Part shown: piece by piece, positions 1-28,189 of the stretch
Layout: each line of letters starts with the position of its first letter
Numbering within the stretch: position 1 is the stretch's first letter
Source: Yponomeuta sedellus
Lineage: Eukaryota; Arthropoda; Insecta; Lepidoptera; Yponomeutidae
Assembly (NCBI GenBank): GCA_934045075.1
Contig: OW203721.1
Coordinates: forward strand, 26,630,181 to 26,694,180
Direction of reading: 5' to 3'
Length of the DNA stretch: 64,000 nt
Notes under the pieces: model-generated
What the model was told of the DNA's origin: nothing
Database searches by the model: none
Seen by the model: only the letters and a program-made list of their open reading frames with translations
Made by a program: the position numbers and the translations under genes

Positions 1-15346
<15,346 letters not shown>

Positions 15347-15349
15347 CTT

Positions 15350-18331
15350 GATTTATTAATGGGTCTCCTGTTAATACGGAACCCTTATTATTTTCTGGAA
15401 TAGTATCATAATTGAACCGAAAATGCATAAAATATTTTTTTATGTTATTATTAAGGACTTCTGTATGTAATGCTATGAGCCATATAAACTACTTTTATGA
15501 TATTAGCAATTAAATGCTAATACAAATAAATATAAAAGTGCAGAAGATCAATCACGAAAGTGGTTAGGTAATCTTTTAAAGTTGTTATTATTATTATGGG
15601 GCTATTATTACCAGCAAAACATGACGTGCTGGTAATTATGGGCTGGCAAAACAAACAATAGAAAATTTGGCCTCTGCATCAGTGTAATGAAGTGATTTAT
15701 GCATCCAGTAGCACCTTTACTCACAATAGATGGGTCACGAAACCACTTGACCACTCTGTGTTTTTATATGGAGTAGAGTGATGGATGACTAACATTGCAC
15801 TACCTCAGAATAATTTTATTGATTTTCTTTCTATATTTTAACAGGTGATTATTCTGCTATTTTAGGCAGCAACGAATCTGTCTGGCAAGTAATAAATGGT
15901 GTAACTAACCAAACTTTATTTTATTAATAGGAGATGATGAGGATTTGAGTTATTTACTATGATTTTAAAATTTGGGTTCAAATACATGGATAACTTACCT
16001 TTAAACTAGTTCATAATTTTCCTTTAGGGTGATGGCAGGCATCATGTCTAAAACGAAAACATATTCTGTTAATTAATATCAAAGCATAATAGTATTAAAA
16101 TCAATTTATGATTAAATTTTAAAAACCACACCTATTTTAACTGAATCAATAGATATACATATTAAAATTTAACCAAAAAGAATATGATAATCAAATGCTG
16201 AGCATTGCAAAGAAGGAAATTATTCGCTGTGCAGAATAAATGCAGAAAAATATAAACTCCGGAACATACATGATCCGGAACACGCATGCCTTAAATCACT
16301 GTGAAATATTGTAAAATACTAATAAGTAACTAGCTTCAATGGGAGTGACATTGCTTTTATACCATAGAAGACATTTAAAAAGAAGAAAAAAGAATACATT
16401 TTTTTAAGGTTTTGGATAACAGCGAAAAATAAGTTGCTCTAATAATACTAATAAGATTTAGTTTTTAGTTTTCTCTCATTGCACTCTTGCAGGATGTAAA
16501 GCCATAAACGAAATCATTTTACAAAATAACTCAAATATTGGTAAACACTTCATAAATTATAATAATAAGCCCTTTTATTCCGAAATTGCTTCAAGAATCA
16601 CAATTCAAAGTTTTACACAAGTTTTGGTTAATTCATAGTATGTCTCGCAACTTGGCGTGCCTCTTCATAAATTATAAGGCATTAATTACATTAAATGGTG
16701 AAGTCATAGTTTTGGGTTTGATTTGCGTTGCCTTTTTGCACCACTTGACAATATTCATGTTTCAAGAGGAACATGCAAAGATTTAGACATAGCAAAATAA
16801 TCTTTTAACATGGTCTTGCCAATTATTACAAAGTTTTTTTGTGCATATTCACCATTGACAAAACTCAGAGATAAGAATTAGAAAATTACATCCACTTTTG
16901 TCGCAATTATATTAGTCATGTTCAGAATGCATAACCTAATAAATATTACAATCTACACAAGTCTTAATTCAATTATGACTTTATATAATACTTATAACTT
17001 ATATGTGGCAATATAATTACATTAAATAGACCGCAACTGAAGGTTTCTCTTCGGTTAAGAAAAACACAATCTCTAGGTGTCCAATGAAGAAGAAAAGCAC
17101 TTGAATACAAACACATTTCTCTCAATATTTTTCTCTTAATACTTTTCGTTTGTTTTACATATTAGGTGCCTACAGCGTTGCAGAAGGTATTCCTTTTGTG
17201 ACAAATGCTGAGTCTGGTCTTTTCGCAAATGCAGTGCACTGTCATTCCTTGCATATTTCTTTTCAATTTAAAATTGTTTACTTTGTATTTGTATTTTGCC
17301 ATTGTACTTTGTTTTAAGTGAATAAATTCAATAAACTCAAGTTCAATATTGAAGTAGTAGTTTTTAAAGACAACAATTTACAGTATAAATGTACAATTAA
17401 CTAGGTCGTATGTGTTCCATTATATTTTACCTCCAATAAATGCTTGGAATGGTCTCTTTCTTGTTTGTGAGCAAAATCGAATTAATAACAGTGATAATAT
17501 CTTGGTTGTTGTAACAGCATTTAAGCTACAATAACAACACATTGTCAAGACCCAAGTTGGCTTCAGATTCAGTGTAATGGGGCCATTGTAATATTGGTTA
17601 GAGAATAACTGCACTGTGATAGGAATCCTAGACAAACACTTTTCCACTTTACTTCTCTTTATGATTTAAAACTTGTAGTGCACATGGTTTAATAGAATTC
17701 TAAATAAAGTCGCAATGCAATAAAAAACAGAAACCAGCTAGCAAATAATACAAATTAGTTGAGGTGGCCATAAAGGCATTATGCATCTTCTTTAACATAA
17801 ACACAGCTTTATAGGATTGAGGTTGGTAAATGTAAGGCCTGAATTATTCCAATTTTTTGAGTATGTTCTAAGTCTATTCCACAATACCCACATAGAAACA
17901 ATAAAAAATAATCGATCGATCGTACGAACGAAAATACGCAGAACGGCTTCGAGAAATTACTAAATCTAATTGTAGGTAGGTACGTGCTTTTTGTATGGGG
18001 TTTGCAACGATCGCGAATGAAATGGACGGTAGTGTCCCCTCATGTACAGTGAGTAACAAACACAATAACAATGATTCACAGCAGTGAACGCCCCGATAAC
18101 GGCTCAAACTGTTACTTAATTTGCAAATAATTCACCGAATACACTGCTCATTGTACTCTGCACTTTTGCATACAAACCTTTAAGATCAATGGATTGGAAA
18201 TCCGCGGAAAAAAATCAAACCGAAGAACTACCAATTGATTACTGAAGTTAACGAAAGATTCAGTTCAATCAACTGTAAATGACCAAAATTTAACTATTTT
18301 CTTCGTTCAACTTACGCTTTTGCTAATTTTT
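15350..18331. other. No gene recognised; AT-rich sequence 5' of fry
   Basis: About 3 kb of AT-rich sequence with only short chance ORFs. It lies upstream of the fry start codon and may hold fry 5' UTR exons or its promoter, but no splice-site-bounded exon or core promoter could be supported from sequence alone. Confidence 0.5.
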
Positions 18332-18393
18332 TGACAGATACTGATTTTTTTTTTTTTAGTTCGTCCCGCAAGGAACCGGCTAAGGTCTTAGAC

Positions 18394-18618
18394 CATGCTG
18401 CCACGTCTTTGGTTTTTGTTCTTCATTATGAGTTTTTGGGAGGTTAGTCTTCAGTATAATATATTTTTCATGCTGCCATGTCTTTGGTTTCTATTCTTCA
18501 TTATGAATTTTTGGGAAGTTAAAGTCTTCAGTAATATATTTTTCATGCTGCCACGTCTTTGGTTTCTGTTCTTCATTATGAATTTTTGGGAGGTTAAAGT
18601 CTTCAGTAATATATTATC
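18394..18618 (-). repeat. Three 75-bp tandem repeats in the LINE 3' UTR
   Basis: Units begin at 18394, 18469 and 18544, each opening CATGCTGCCAYGTCTTTGGT and differing by a few substitutions and one small indel. They lie between the ORF2 stop and the poly(A). The period is a multiple of three, which creates an 81-residue ORF on the plus strand that is a by-product. Tandem 3' UTR repeats are known in some I and Jockey elements. Confidence 0.9.
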
Positions 18619-18898
18619 GTCTTCAGTTTTAATTATTTAAAATGTCCAATCCAATTTTAGTAAAATCCGTGTTATTTTACGTCGTGTCCGTCGAATTAGT
18701 CAATCCGTGATTTTAAGTCAATTAAGGCAACACATACTCTTTTCTTTTTTGGTCGAAATCGAAACGTCAAAACAAACAAACCAAAAATATTACATAACCT
18801 TACAAATTCTAAATATTATGTACAAGTCCATTTAGAAAATATTTTACACGGCTAAAAGTCGTATTCGAGTATTAAACAAAATCAATATACAAGAAAAA

Positions 18899-21800
18899 CT
18901 AAATCTGTCCTACAGTGTTAATTATGAATCTGAACAAAGACAAAAATGTGGAAGTATTTACAAGAAGAGCCTGAATGGAGCGCGGCACTGACTCTGGACT
19001 GCTATAGATTTCAATCAGCTCATCCATTAGCACAAGGCGCTGGATGCCAAAGGATGGGCATTCGAAGAATAGATGATGTAAGGATTGCTCAGTTTGGGAG
19101 CTGCAATGGTCACAGAACGGACTCTGAACCATTTTTAACCGGAACAGATGATAGTTTAGATTACAATGACCAAAACGAAGCCTTGAAATAGTAGTGTAAT
19201 ATTTCCTATGAATGTAAGTATTGTTTTTACAAAACCAGGGCATGCTACCAATGGGAACATTAAATGTAGTAGCATATATTTTGTGTAGCATACCATAAGC
19301 CTTTATTTTCAGCTTGAACTGTGTAGTTCCAGTGTCTTTTCCAGATATCTATAGATCTTTTCTTTAGAAGAGAGATTACATCTGTCCAGGGAACAGAAAC
19401 ATTAAGATTATAGCTGGAGTCAGGAATAGTATCTGCATTATTTGTAATTGCTGTAGCCAAAAAATCAGCCCTTTCATTTCCTGCTACACCAACATGTGAA
19501 GGAACCCACACAAATGAAACATCTATGTTATGAATAAGAAACAAATCTAACCACTCCTGCTTGATTAAAGAAATTAAATAATTTGTATTAGCTTTGAATC
19601 TATTATTTTTGAGATTTTCCAGAACACTCATACTATCACTGACAATTACATATTTATAACATCCATCACTTTTATTATTGATATTTTTTAGGGCTGCTAG
19701 TATAGCCACGGCTTCTGCTGTGAATATACTAATATTTGAATTTATTTTATGACCAGTGCCTAAATTAAAAAAGCCATCAAAGAAAGCAAACGAGACAGCA
19801 TTATCAGTTTTGGACCCATCAGTATAGAGGAATCTACAATCATCAGTGAACTCTGAAAGTTTGTTGTACACATCTTGTTTGGTGCATAGATTGTGATCAA
19901 TTATTATATTTATTGCAGGAAATTTACTAAGAAAATTTCCCTGATAACAAGGAAGGAGAGGGGATTTATAAATCTGTAATGTTTCCAGAAAATTAATGTA
20001 CTGAGCAAAGCCCTGAAGGATATAAAGAGAATTTGGAGGAGAATTCATCAAGCTCAGCAATAGGTAATTATTTCTCTTACTATATAATTTTAATAAAAAT
20101 CTTTCTTTCAGATAAGTAAATCTAATAGCTAATGGAGGGAGTTTGCACTCCACCTGCATTACATTTATAGGAGTACTTTTAACCCTTCTCGCGTTTAGTG
20201 TACATACGTCTGTACACTAATCAGCCCGGCCGCGCGCAATCCCCCAAGCGCTTAGTGTACAGACGTATGTACACTATGCAACGCTCAGATTGGACTCTTT
20301 TTATCTATGCTCTGTGCATTCTCTATGGACAATATCTGTTGTTTTATTGGCCAATGGTTAGTAAGGATTACTTTCGCCAACCAATCAAATGACGTGACGT
20401 GGAAAAAAATTGAATTATCATCGAAACCACATGAGCTTGCTAGGTCAGACGCCATTTTGCGTTTTCGTCGTGAGTTGCTCCGCACGCTAAAGTTTTATAA
20501 GTTATTTAGAGAAGGCAACGCTGCGTATTTGTTCATGTGTTATATATCAAATTACTGGGAAAAGTGTGTAGATTATGTTTCAAATAATAGTTTCGTTGTA
20601 TTTGATGGAAAAGAAAGTGAAAAAAGCCTCGAACTTTTAGCCCGGATTGTGCCGCTTGTATGGGCGGTCAGTGTCATTTTACCTCTTCCTGGTAATTATT
20701 CATTTATAGCTTTATTTTGGTGAATTAGAGTATGAAAATTGTGTAAACAGTAATAGATAATATGCAGATCATATTATAAGTGTTAGTTCAGTGCTAGTGA
20801 ATGAGTAATTAGTGAAAATAGTGAGACAAAGTTCAAAGTAGTGTCAAAATGGCGTGGATAGTGAAATTCATCTCGTCATTTGAATATCATGTAAGTTTAT
20901 TGATAATTTTATTAGCATTACAAGTATAATAACCGGATAGGGCATTTTATGCAGATTGTAGTGATATATAACACTTATTGAATAATTACGTAGTACTTTC
21001 TCTAATTTGAGAAATGCGGAACTGTGTTCACAAAAAAGATGCAAATAAATGGCGGTGCGAAATGACCCTGCACTATGCGGTACCTTTGAACTTTCTTTTT
21101 TCCGAGCGCGCGGGGCACTAGAAGGGTTAAATGCTCCTGTGATGAGTCTCAAGTTTTTATTTTGAATTTTATCCAAGGCATTCACCAATCTACTGTCACC
21201 ACCAAAACAAAGAAAACCATATTCAAAATGACTACGAACCAATGATTTGTACAGAAGTAACAATATTTTCGGATCTGCTCCCCACGAAATCCTGCACAAA
21301 GATTTCAAAATATTATGGGCCTTATTGGCTCTTAAACTTAGCAATTCAACATATTTTTTCCAAGACATATTGTGAGTAAAGATAATACCTAAAAACTTAG
21401 CCTCTTGAGAAACAGGAATGGGGACTTTGTTGTAGAATACAGAAGGAATATTATTGCTAGCTTTACCAAATACAACCACTTTAGATTTTAATGCATTTAT
21501 ATCAAGATTCAGATAGGTGAAGTATGTAGACAACCCTTTTAAAGATTTGTTAAGAATTTCACTGATGTTTTTTAATTTTTTTCCAGATGCATAAACAACC
21601 AAGTCGTCAGCAAATTGAAGATTTTTGACTTCAGAACCCAAAATGAGATTTAAACGGCGGATATATAAGAGGAAAATTAATGGAGAAAGTATTCCGCCTT
21701 GACAAACACCAACAGAAGCGAATCGTGGACCATAAAGATTACCATTATATTTTACATAGACTTCCCTCTCAGTAAGAAAATTATGAATCCAATTAACAAT

Positions 21801-23636
21801 TTTATTTGGGATCCCGATGGAAAGTAACTCAACACAAAGAATGTCGACATTGACACTATTAAATGCTCCAGACACATCAAAAAACACCGACATCAAATAA
21901 TATTTTTTATTTAAACTATTTTGTATGTCAAGCTGCAGCTGACAGATGCTTTCACGAGCTGATGTTCCTCTTCGAAAGCCAAATTGATTAGAAGGTAAAA
22001 TACTATTTTGTTCTACATAAAATTCCAACCTTTGTTTTATCAGTTGTTCAAAAACTTTGCCTATGCAAGATGTCAAAGCAATAGGACGGTAGGAATCTGG
22101 ATTTGATCGAGGCTTATCTGGCTTTAATATGGGCACTAAACAATCGGACTTCCATGAGTGGGGAATCTCGTTGCTCAACCATAGGTTATTTAATATTTCA
22201 AGCAAAATCTGTAAGCTATTTTTACTAAGCCTTTTTAACATTATATAAGGAATACCATCCAGACCAAATGCGCCATCTTTTCTCGAGAGAATAGCTGATA
22301 TTAATTCTTCAATTGAGAAAGATTTTATCATAAAATTATTTACAGGATTTGTTTCACTGTCCGGGGAAAATTTTGGTTTATTATTTACATGGTCGGGTGT
22401 ATACTTTTGCAAAAAATCTTGTATCCAACTATCATTGTCATTATTAAAAGAGTAAGTTTTGTTGAATTTACGCATACAATTCCAGATTATTGACAGAGGT
22501 GTACATCGATTGAAGGAGCTACACAGTTCAATCCAGCTATTAGATCTTTCCATTTTTAACAAAAGTTTTTTATGTGCTTGTAATTTTTTAAATTCAATGT
22601 AAGATTGATCTGAAGGATTATTTTTAAAGTTAATATAGGCAAGTTTGGAATTTTCTACAGCTTCTGAACATTTTTTATTCCACCAAGGAAGAGAGAGCTT
22701 CTTGCGTATCAGTCTACGACGAGAGTTGATAGCACCAAAAGAAGAAGAAACAGAATTACGATTTGTAAGAGAGTCATTAACTACATTATGCAATATGTTA
22801 CAAAAACTGTTATATGCTGTCAACGGAGTGTAATTTTCAACCTGAAAATCAGACAGTTGTGTGTCTACATATTGTTCATATAATGTCCAATTGATCATTT
22901 TAAAGTTAGGATAGATGGGCAAAGGATTAGCACCATTGCTGTTTACAAGACCATCATCATTAATACTATTATTTACAAAAACCTTAATAATTACAGGAAG
23001 ATGGTAGCTGCCAAGAGGATCATTATGTACAGACCAATCGCAAGACAGAGCCAGTGATGGGGAAGCCAGTGATAAATCCAAAGCATTGGGACGCCATGTC
23101 AAGGAGCCCACAGTAGTAACCTCGCCGGAATTCAAAACAACCAAATTTTTTTCATCAATAATTTCCAAAATATCTCTTCCTCTAGGATTAATAGAATGGC
23201 ACCCCCACAAAGTATGGTGTGCATTAAAATCACCTGCAAATAACATTGGTTCGGGTATTGACTCTATTATTGACTGAAATTTAAGTTTATCAAAAGATGG
23301 GACACAGTTTGTAGGACAGTAAAAACTTACAATACTCATTTCTTTATTATTTACAGATATCCTTACACAAATGTTTTGTAAGGAGTTGTCCGAATATGTA
23401 TTAATTTTTTTATAATTTAAACTATTATGTATTAAAATTGCTACACCATTATGTTTATTACCAATATCGTTTCTTTCTATTCGATATCCTTTTATGTTAA
23501 AATCTTTAATAGGAGTTAGCCAAGTCTCTGATATTATTGCTACATGTATATCGTTTTCATAAAGAAATTGTGTTAATAGAAATTTATTGCTAATAATACT
23601 CTGGGAGTTCCACTGCATAATATTAAGTTGATCCAT
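18899..23636 (-). pseudogene. LINE ORF2: endonuclease, RT and RNase H, broken by insertion and frameshift
   Basis: From the ATG at 23634-23636 the frame is open to the MITE at 21126. It shows an AP-endonuclease domain (SETWL, GDFNAHHTLWG, SYHLPVI), then an RT domain with FGFRRGTSARES, FFDVSGAFNSV, GVCQGGILSPL and FADDLVVYASG, the catalytic Asp pair being intact. After excising the MITE and one TTAA the frame continues exactly into an RNase H domain (LYTDGSK, EAVAILAAL, VSDSMSV, WVPSHVGVAGNERADFLA). A one-base shift near 19310 then moves the frame to RLRFGHCNLNYHL and a CDHC...HHLFFECP motif, ending at 18899. Two lesions make it non-functional as it stands. Confidence 0.9.
20183..21126. mobile_element. 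piggyBac-type MITE (944 bp) nested in LINE ORF2
   Basis: TTAA duplications at 20179-20182 and 21127-21130 flank termini CCCTTCTCGCG and CACTAGAAGGG. CCC...GGG ends with a TTAA target are the piggyBac signature. Excising the element and one TTAA restores the LINE ORF2 frame, which proves insertion after the LINE. An exact 24-base inverted pair lies just inside the left end (20196-20219 and 20253-20276). A 138-residue ORF at 20307-20723 has no recognisable transposase motif, so the element looks non-autonomous. Confidence 0.92.
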
Positions 23637-24717
23637 TGTTAGAAGAAGTGGTATTTCTTACAGTTTGTGCTAAGATTTCTTTTATTGATGTAGAGTTGAT
23701 AAGGGTGTTTTTCTGATTTGTAACTATTTTTGTAATTGCTTGAATGAGTATGTTCATGAAAAAATCTGATTTCGTTAAATTTTGAATTTGTGTTTCGATG
23801 TTCGATTTTGTTAATTGGGGGAAGGAGTTTTCACTGAATAAATCTGAGTATGTGACGGCCCTTGACTTAATTTTGTTTTCCTCTATTTTCAATTTTTTTT
23901 GTGGACATGTGTTAGAGATAGCTATGTGATTGCCTCCGCAGTTGCAGCATTTCGCGTTTTTAGGATCCTCTTTACATGTTTTAAAATGGTGATTTTCTGT
24001 GCAGATCGAGCACACAACCGAATTTCGGCAGTATTTGGCAATGTGGCCAAACTTCATGCACTGAAGACATTGCTTTACTGGTGGTATATAAGCGCTTACC
24101 TCGTGTCTCCAAGAATCGAGATAGACGTACTGAGGCAATTCAGTGGATGCAAAAGTTACCGCGACTGTCTGAGTGGGAAGATGTGACACGTCGCCGTCGT
24201 CACTCCGCACCCGACGCATGAAACGTCTCACTTGAATTACATTTCGAGAGCTGCCAATCAACGAGAAGATTTGTTTGTTGGAAAGGTCAGTAGGGACTGA
24301 GGTAAGAACCCCAGTCGCTTCAGTGTCGCTAGCCGGTATAGTGGCCTTCAGGTCTAGTTCGTCGAGTAATTTTTTATTCTGCATAAACACATTTGCATTG
24401 TTTGACAAATCGAACGTAATGCCAATCTTGAATTTATTTACTGACTTCAGATGTAGAATGCCAGTGACGCAGAATTTGCGTATGGCATGGGAGAGAGCTA
24501 GCCTGTCTTTGTCGGAAAACGGTTTTTCATTTTCGTGTGACACGAACACTATGTATTCCGATTTTTTACTGTTTTCAGGATACCTCCTAGAGTACCCTGG
24601 AACCTTAAAAACATTGTACTTCCTGGAGGAGTCATCATCCGAGTCCGAAGTGTCCATAGCTGGTGATGATCGCTCGTCAGGGGGATCAGTTTTTTTCCGC
24701 TTCTTTCCCGCCCCCAT
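23623..24717 (-). CDS. LINE ORF1 (gag-like, CCHC zinc knuckles), intact
   Basis: This 364-residue ORF has no stop or frameshift. The N-terminus is lysine-rich, then acidic and serine-rich (DTSDSDDDSS). The C-terminal half carries three Cys/His knuckles: CLQCMKFGHIAKYC, CSICTENHHFKTC and CCNCGGNHIAISNTC. This is the layout of ORF1 nucleic-acid-binding proteins of I and Jockey elements, which package the LINE RNA. Its stop overlaps the ORF2 start by 14 bases, in the -1 relation common in these elements, so ORF2 is probably translated by reinitiation or frameshifting. Confidence 0.9.
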   Translation of the reverse strand: MGAGKKRKKTDPPDERSSPAMDTSDSDDDSSRKYNVFKVPGYSRRYPENSKKSEYIVFVSHENEKPFSDKDRLALSHAIRKFCVTGILHLKSVNKFKIGITFDLSNNANVFMQNKKLLDELDLKATIPASDTEATGVLTSVPTDLSNKQIFSLIGSSRNVIQVRRFMRRVRSDDGDVSHLPTQTVAVTFASTELPQYVYLDSWRHEVSAYIPPVKQCLQCMKFGHIAKYCRNSVVCSICTENHHFKTCKEDPKNAKCCNCGGNHIAISNTCPQKKLKIEENKIKSRAVTYSDLFSENSFPQLTKSNIETQIQNLTKSDFFMNILIQAITKIVTNQKNTLINSTSIKEILAQTVRNTTSSNNGST

Positions 24718-24877
24718 CTTCTAATTACAATATGTACAAACTTGTCTACCAACTATATGTACAATTCACTTTGTATTTACAGAGAAATATAAAAGTTATC
24801 AATTTATTGAAAATTGTTCAAATTTCGCCGCCTTTACTCATCCAAGGTTCCCGCGCTTTTTTTCTGACAGATACTGA

Positions 24878-25837
24878 GTTTCCGACCAATTTGACATTTG
24901 ATAAGAGGGAATAAAGCGACTAAAAATGGTGGGAAGTACGATAATTGATTTTGTTTCACTTGCAGCGCCTCATAATTTGGTTGCGTAGCATTGTCTATGG
25001 ATCTGTTACGTTCCATTCTGCAGAAGCTGCTAATTTGTGTGAGAAGCCTCAGTACAAGCAAAAGCTGCATAAATCACAAAACCTAAAATTTCGTGTTATA
25101 CCATCGATAAAATATTTATTTTATCAATGTTTATACTCAATTACTCACTACTATTTTCAAGTTATAATTTAATTTAGATTTTGGGGCCACATTTTAGCAA
25201 AATTAATTAAACAGTAGATAGGTACCGACTTTTGCCATCGGTTTCTTTTAGATTTAATGTAGGTATTATAGGTACATGACTTAGGGCCGAATTTGTGGAG
25301 AAAAAGTCACCGGGAATCTCAGAGTATTTTATACTCACGGATGTAAATACATCCGTGTCTAAACTCTGTCTAAGGCGGGAATAGATAGAAACTCTACTTT
25401 GAACATTATTTTCTCAAATCCTCTTCGTCTTTTGTTACCATACCTAAATAAATTATATATTTCCGTAATTTTTGAACTTGAAAATATTTTTATTCGTAAA
25501 AGTTCTACGTTGAGGTCAAGACAGGCTATACGAGGCTATATTTTGGTAAATCAGGACTTTGAAACTTTAGTGAAAAAAGCGGGATTCTTTGGTCGAAAGC
25601 TGTATGTTATCAGTTAACACTATATCAGAAGGTTCTAAATATTTATCTCTGTATTTGAGTTCAATTCAAGTACATTACACCCTCAGATGTCACACATTGG
25701 AAATGTTTATAAAAATATGATATTTTAAATCACTTCGACCCTCTCGATAACCAGCTGACTCTTCTTCGACTCCTGAGTAACAAAATCTCCGAGAAGCGGG
25801 ACTGTCCCGCGAGCCGGACACCGCCCGACACAAAAAA
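24878..25837. other. No gene recognised
   Basis: The stretch is AT-rich with short chance ORFs only. One small perfect hairpin, CACGGATGTA/TACATCCGTG, is at about 25336-25357. Nothing else could be supported. Confidence 0.5.
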
Positions 25838-26448
25838 GGTCTTCGCACATTAAAACAACTCAACGGCGACTCGACTCTATGCAGAATATTGAAATTTAAG
25901 CCCTGTGTCATATGTTCAAGGTTTAATTTTAAAAAATGATATTAAAGTAGTGTACGACGAGTGGCCTACGCATCGTACACTAAAGGTCAACCCCGACACG
26001 TTTGTCACGCAATGACCACACGTTGTCCACGCAACGACCACACGTTGTCCACGCAACGACTATGCGTTTGCGACTGACGCGTGACGGGTAACCATTTGCC
26101 AGCCCCCCCGTCCGCCATTACAATATTCACCTTCTGATTTCCTTTGTCGCAACATATCATGTACCCAATATCTTTTTTTCCTGCTGTTTCGTTCATTTTC
26201 ATTATCGAGTATAATAGCTATAATCGCCAGTTCACTGAATGTAAAGTTCGACATTTCATAAGCAACACGACTTCTTTGGACAAAATTCAATACGCATTAC
26301 CCACTCGGTGACACCGCGTTGTCCACTCGTTGACAACGCATTGCCCACTAGTGACCATGGGGTGGATCAACTAGTTGACTACTCATCGAGAGTGTGAGTA
26401 GAGTTGCTGCCGCGTTGGCGTGGAGTTGTTATAATGTGCGAAGACCTT
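25838..26448. mobile_element. ~610-bp MITE with 25-base terminal inverted repeats
   Basis: The left end GGTCTTCGCACATTAAAACA (25839) and the right end TGTTATAATGTGCGAAGACC (to 26446) are complementary with one mismatch over roughly 25 bases. The interior is rich in variants of CACACGTTGTCCACGCAACG, with one exact 22-bp tandem pair at about 26014-26057 and inverted variants near 26290-26360. No convincing target-site duplication is visible, so the superfamily is undetermined. Confidence 0.75.
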
Positions 26449-26449
26449 A

Positions 26450-28189
26450 ATACAACGTAAAAAGATCTCACCAAAGTACCTACGTTTATCCAGCACCTTT
26501 TCGCTACCCGCTTTCCCGCCATCATCTTTATCATAACTTGTCTTTCAGAAGTTATGTCCGTTGTCTTTTCTCAACCGTCTATTAAAGCCATTCTTACCAA
26601 ACAAAAATTAAAAAAAACAAAACTACTTACAAAGTATCCGGTATCATGACATCCAATCGCGTTGGTTTTTAGGGTTCCGTACCTACCTCAGAACGAAAAC
26701 ACGTACAACTTAATCATTTTGTTGTCCTTCCGTCTGTTTGTCTATCAAGTCACTTTATCTTGGAAACGAGGTATCGAGTTAAATTGAAACCTCAGGTTCG
26801 AGAACCAACAATCCCCTGAAGCTGTGCAAAACTTCGATTATGTAGGTATTTGTTTTGATATGCTAGGTGTAAGCCGTACGTAAGTCTGAAATATGATTTC
26901 CAGGCGCGCGCCTGCGTCATAGTTTACAGCAAATATTAACTAAGAATATTTGCTACAAGCAAACGTACAGGAGCGTGTGATTGCTTTTATAAACTGACCG
27001 TATTCATTGGCTTGGTCATCTTTACAGACAGTTGTTGTTAAGTATATAGAAGGATAACAGCATCATAACAACTAAATTTTCCGCAAGTCACCAGCTGCTG
27101 CTGGAAATCACAAACCCCACAACAATTTCGAGGGCACCACACACTATGACCTATTGGAATGTACATGAACTCCCTTAGCCGGGAGCTCCGGGAGCGGCTA
27201 CATCCCATCCAGCGAATAAAGATGAAAGAATTCCAAAGAAGCAGCAGCTGATTGTAATTTTGAATAATTCAATCCGGCAATTAGTAAAACAACAATGACC
27301 AGACCATTCCAACTGCAACGCTGCCGAAACGTCGAGAATTAAGGTAATTACATTTTACATAATAATTAATCGCGATTGGGCCCGTTTAAATAACTATCAA
27401 TGACAATCACTATCATCAGGAGCCTAATACTTATTACTTACGTAACAGTTGCGTATCGAAATTCCTTAGTTTGGGTTAAAATATTCTATAGCAAGATAAC
27501 TCTTTTACCATCAAAAATAAAAAGAAAACAACGTCATTAACATCAATTAAGAAATTATTAGCCTACCTGTACGTAACTACAAGCAAGCACTTTTGTAGAA
27601 TCTAGAAAAATATGTAAAGTGCGACGTGGATCAGACGGTACACGGGTGACATAGAATTTCTTAGCAAAATTTTAAGGTGGTTTAGGGTACTAGCCAATGG
27701 AATAAAAATCATTAATTTTATTATAAAACAAGTTATGACTTTGATTCTCAAACATCCTCGCTTTTATTCCATTGGTGTAGTCGCATGGCGAGCATGATTT
27801 GATTCATTTTTGTTTTTTGTTTATTTAAATATGTTTTATTTTTAGGTCGTGACTTTGACCTTATCGCAAGAGTTAATGGTCAGTATTTTTTTGACCAAAT
27901 AGGCACAAATTTGTAGCAATAGTACTTAATTATAAACAAACAATAGCATAGCCCTAACCATTAACCATCGACAAAAAGATTATGCGAATAAGGTAATTAA
28001 AATATAATAGGATAAAAATAGTATATTACCAAACTAAAATATTTGCCCTGATAGATGAGATAGATAAACACCCCGTCGCGTCGTCTACACTAGGCAGCAA
28101 TCTCAACACAACACGATAGACCTCAAACTGCTTAAGTCATCAATTTCATATACCTTTTGGTCATACTTTAGGCTCACATTACGCAGGCC
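26450..28189. other. No gene recognised
   Basis: AT-rich intergenic sequence without supported exons, RNA genes or clear mobile elements. The phrase GTTAATGGT and its complement flank a ~90-base stretch near 27870-27970 but do not define an element. Confidence 0.45.

Larger units (their letters stand above)
18345..24864 (-). mobile_element. Near full-length I-clade-like non-LTR retrotransposon (LINE)
   Basis: The element is bounded by a 13-bp direct repeat TGACAGATACTGA at 18332-18344 and 24865-24877. On the minus strand it ends in a 13-base poly(A) (18345-18357) directly before the duplication. It contains a ~150-base 5' UTR, ORF1 (23623-24717), ORF2 (from 23636, disrupted) and a ~550-base 3' UTR with tandem repeats. 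Removing the nested insertion at 20183-21126 and one TTAA gives about 5570 bp. The order endonuclease, RT, RNase H, then a Cys/His motif fits the I clade of the Jockey/I group. Intact ends, duplications and long ORFs suggest fairly recent insertion. Confidence 0.93.

Noticed and set aside
18395..18640. 81-residue ORF with a repeated LFFIMNFWE-like motif
   Set aside because: It is created by the 75-bp tandem repeat in the LINE 3' UTR on the antisense strand. The period is divisible by three, hence the open frame.
20307..20723. 138-residue plus-strand ORF inside the piggyBac MITE
   Set aside because: No transposase motif or splice context. It lies within a non-autonomous element and has no family resemblance that I can see.
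26010..26060. CRISPR-like direct repeats
   Set aside because: Only two contiguous 22-bp copies without spacers, in a eukaryotic MITE. There is no array and there are no cas genes.
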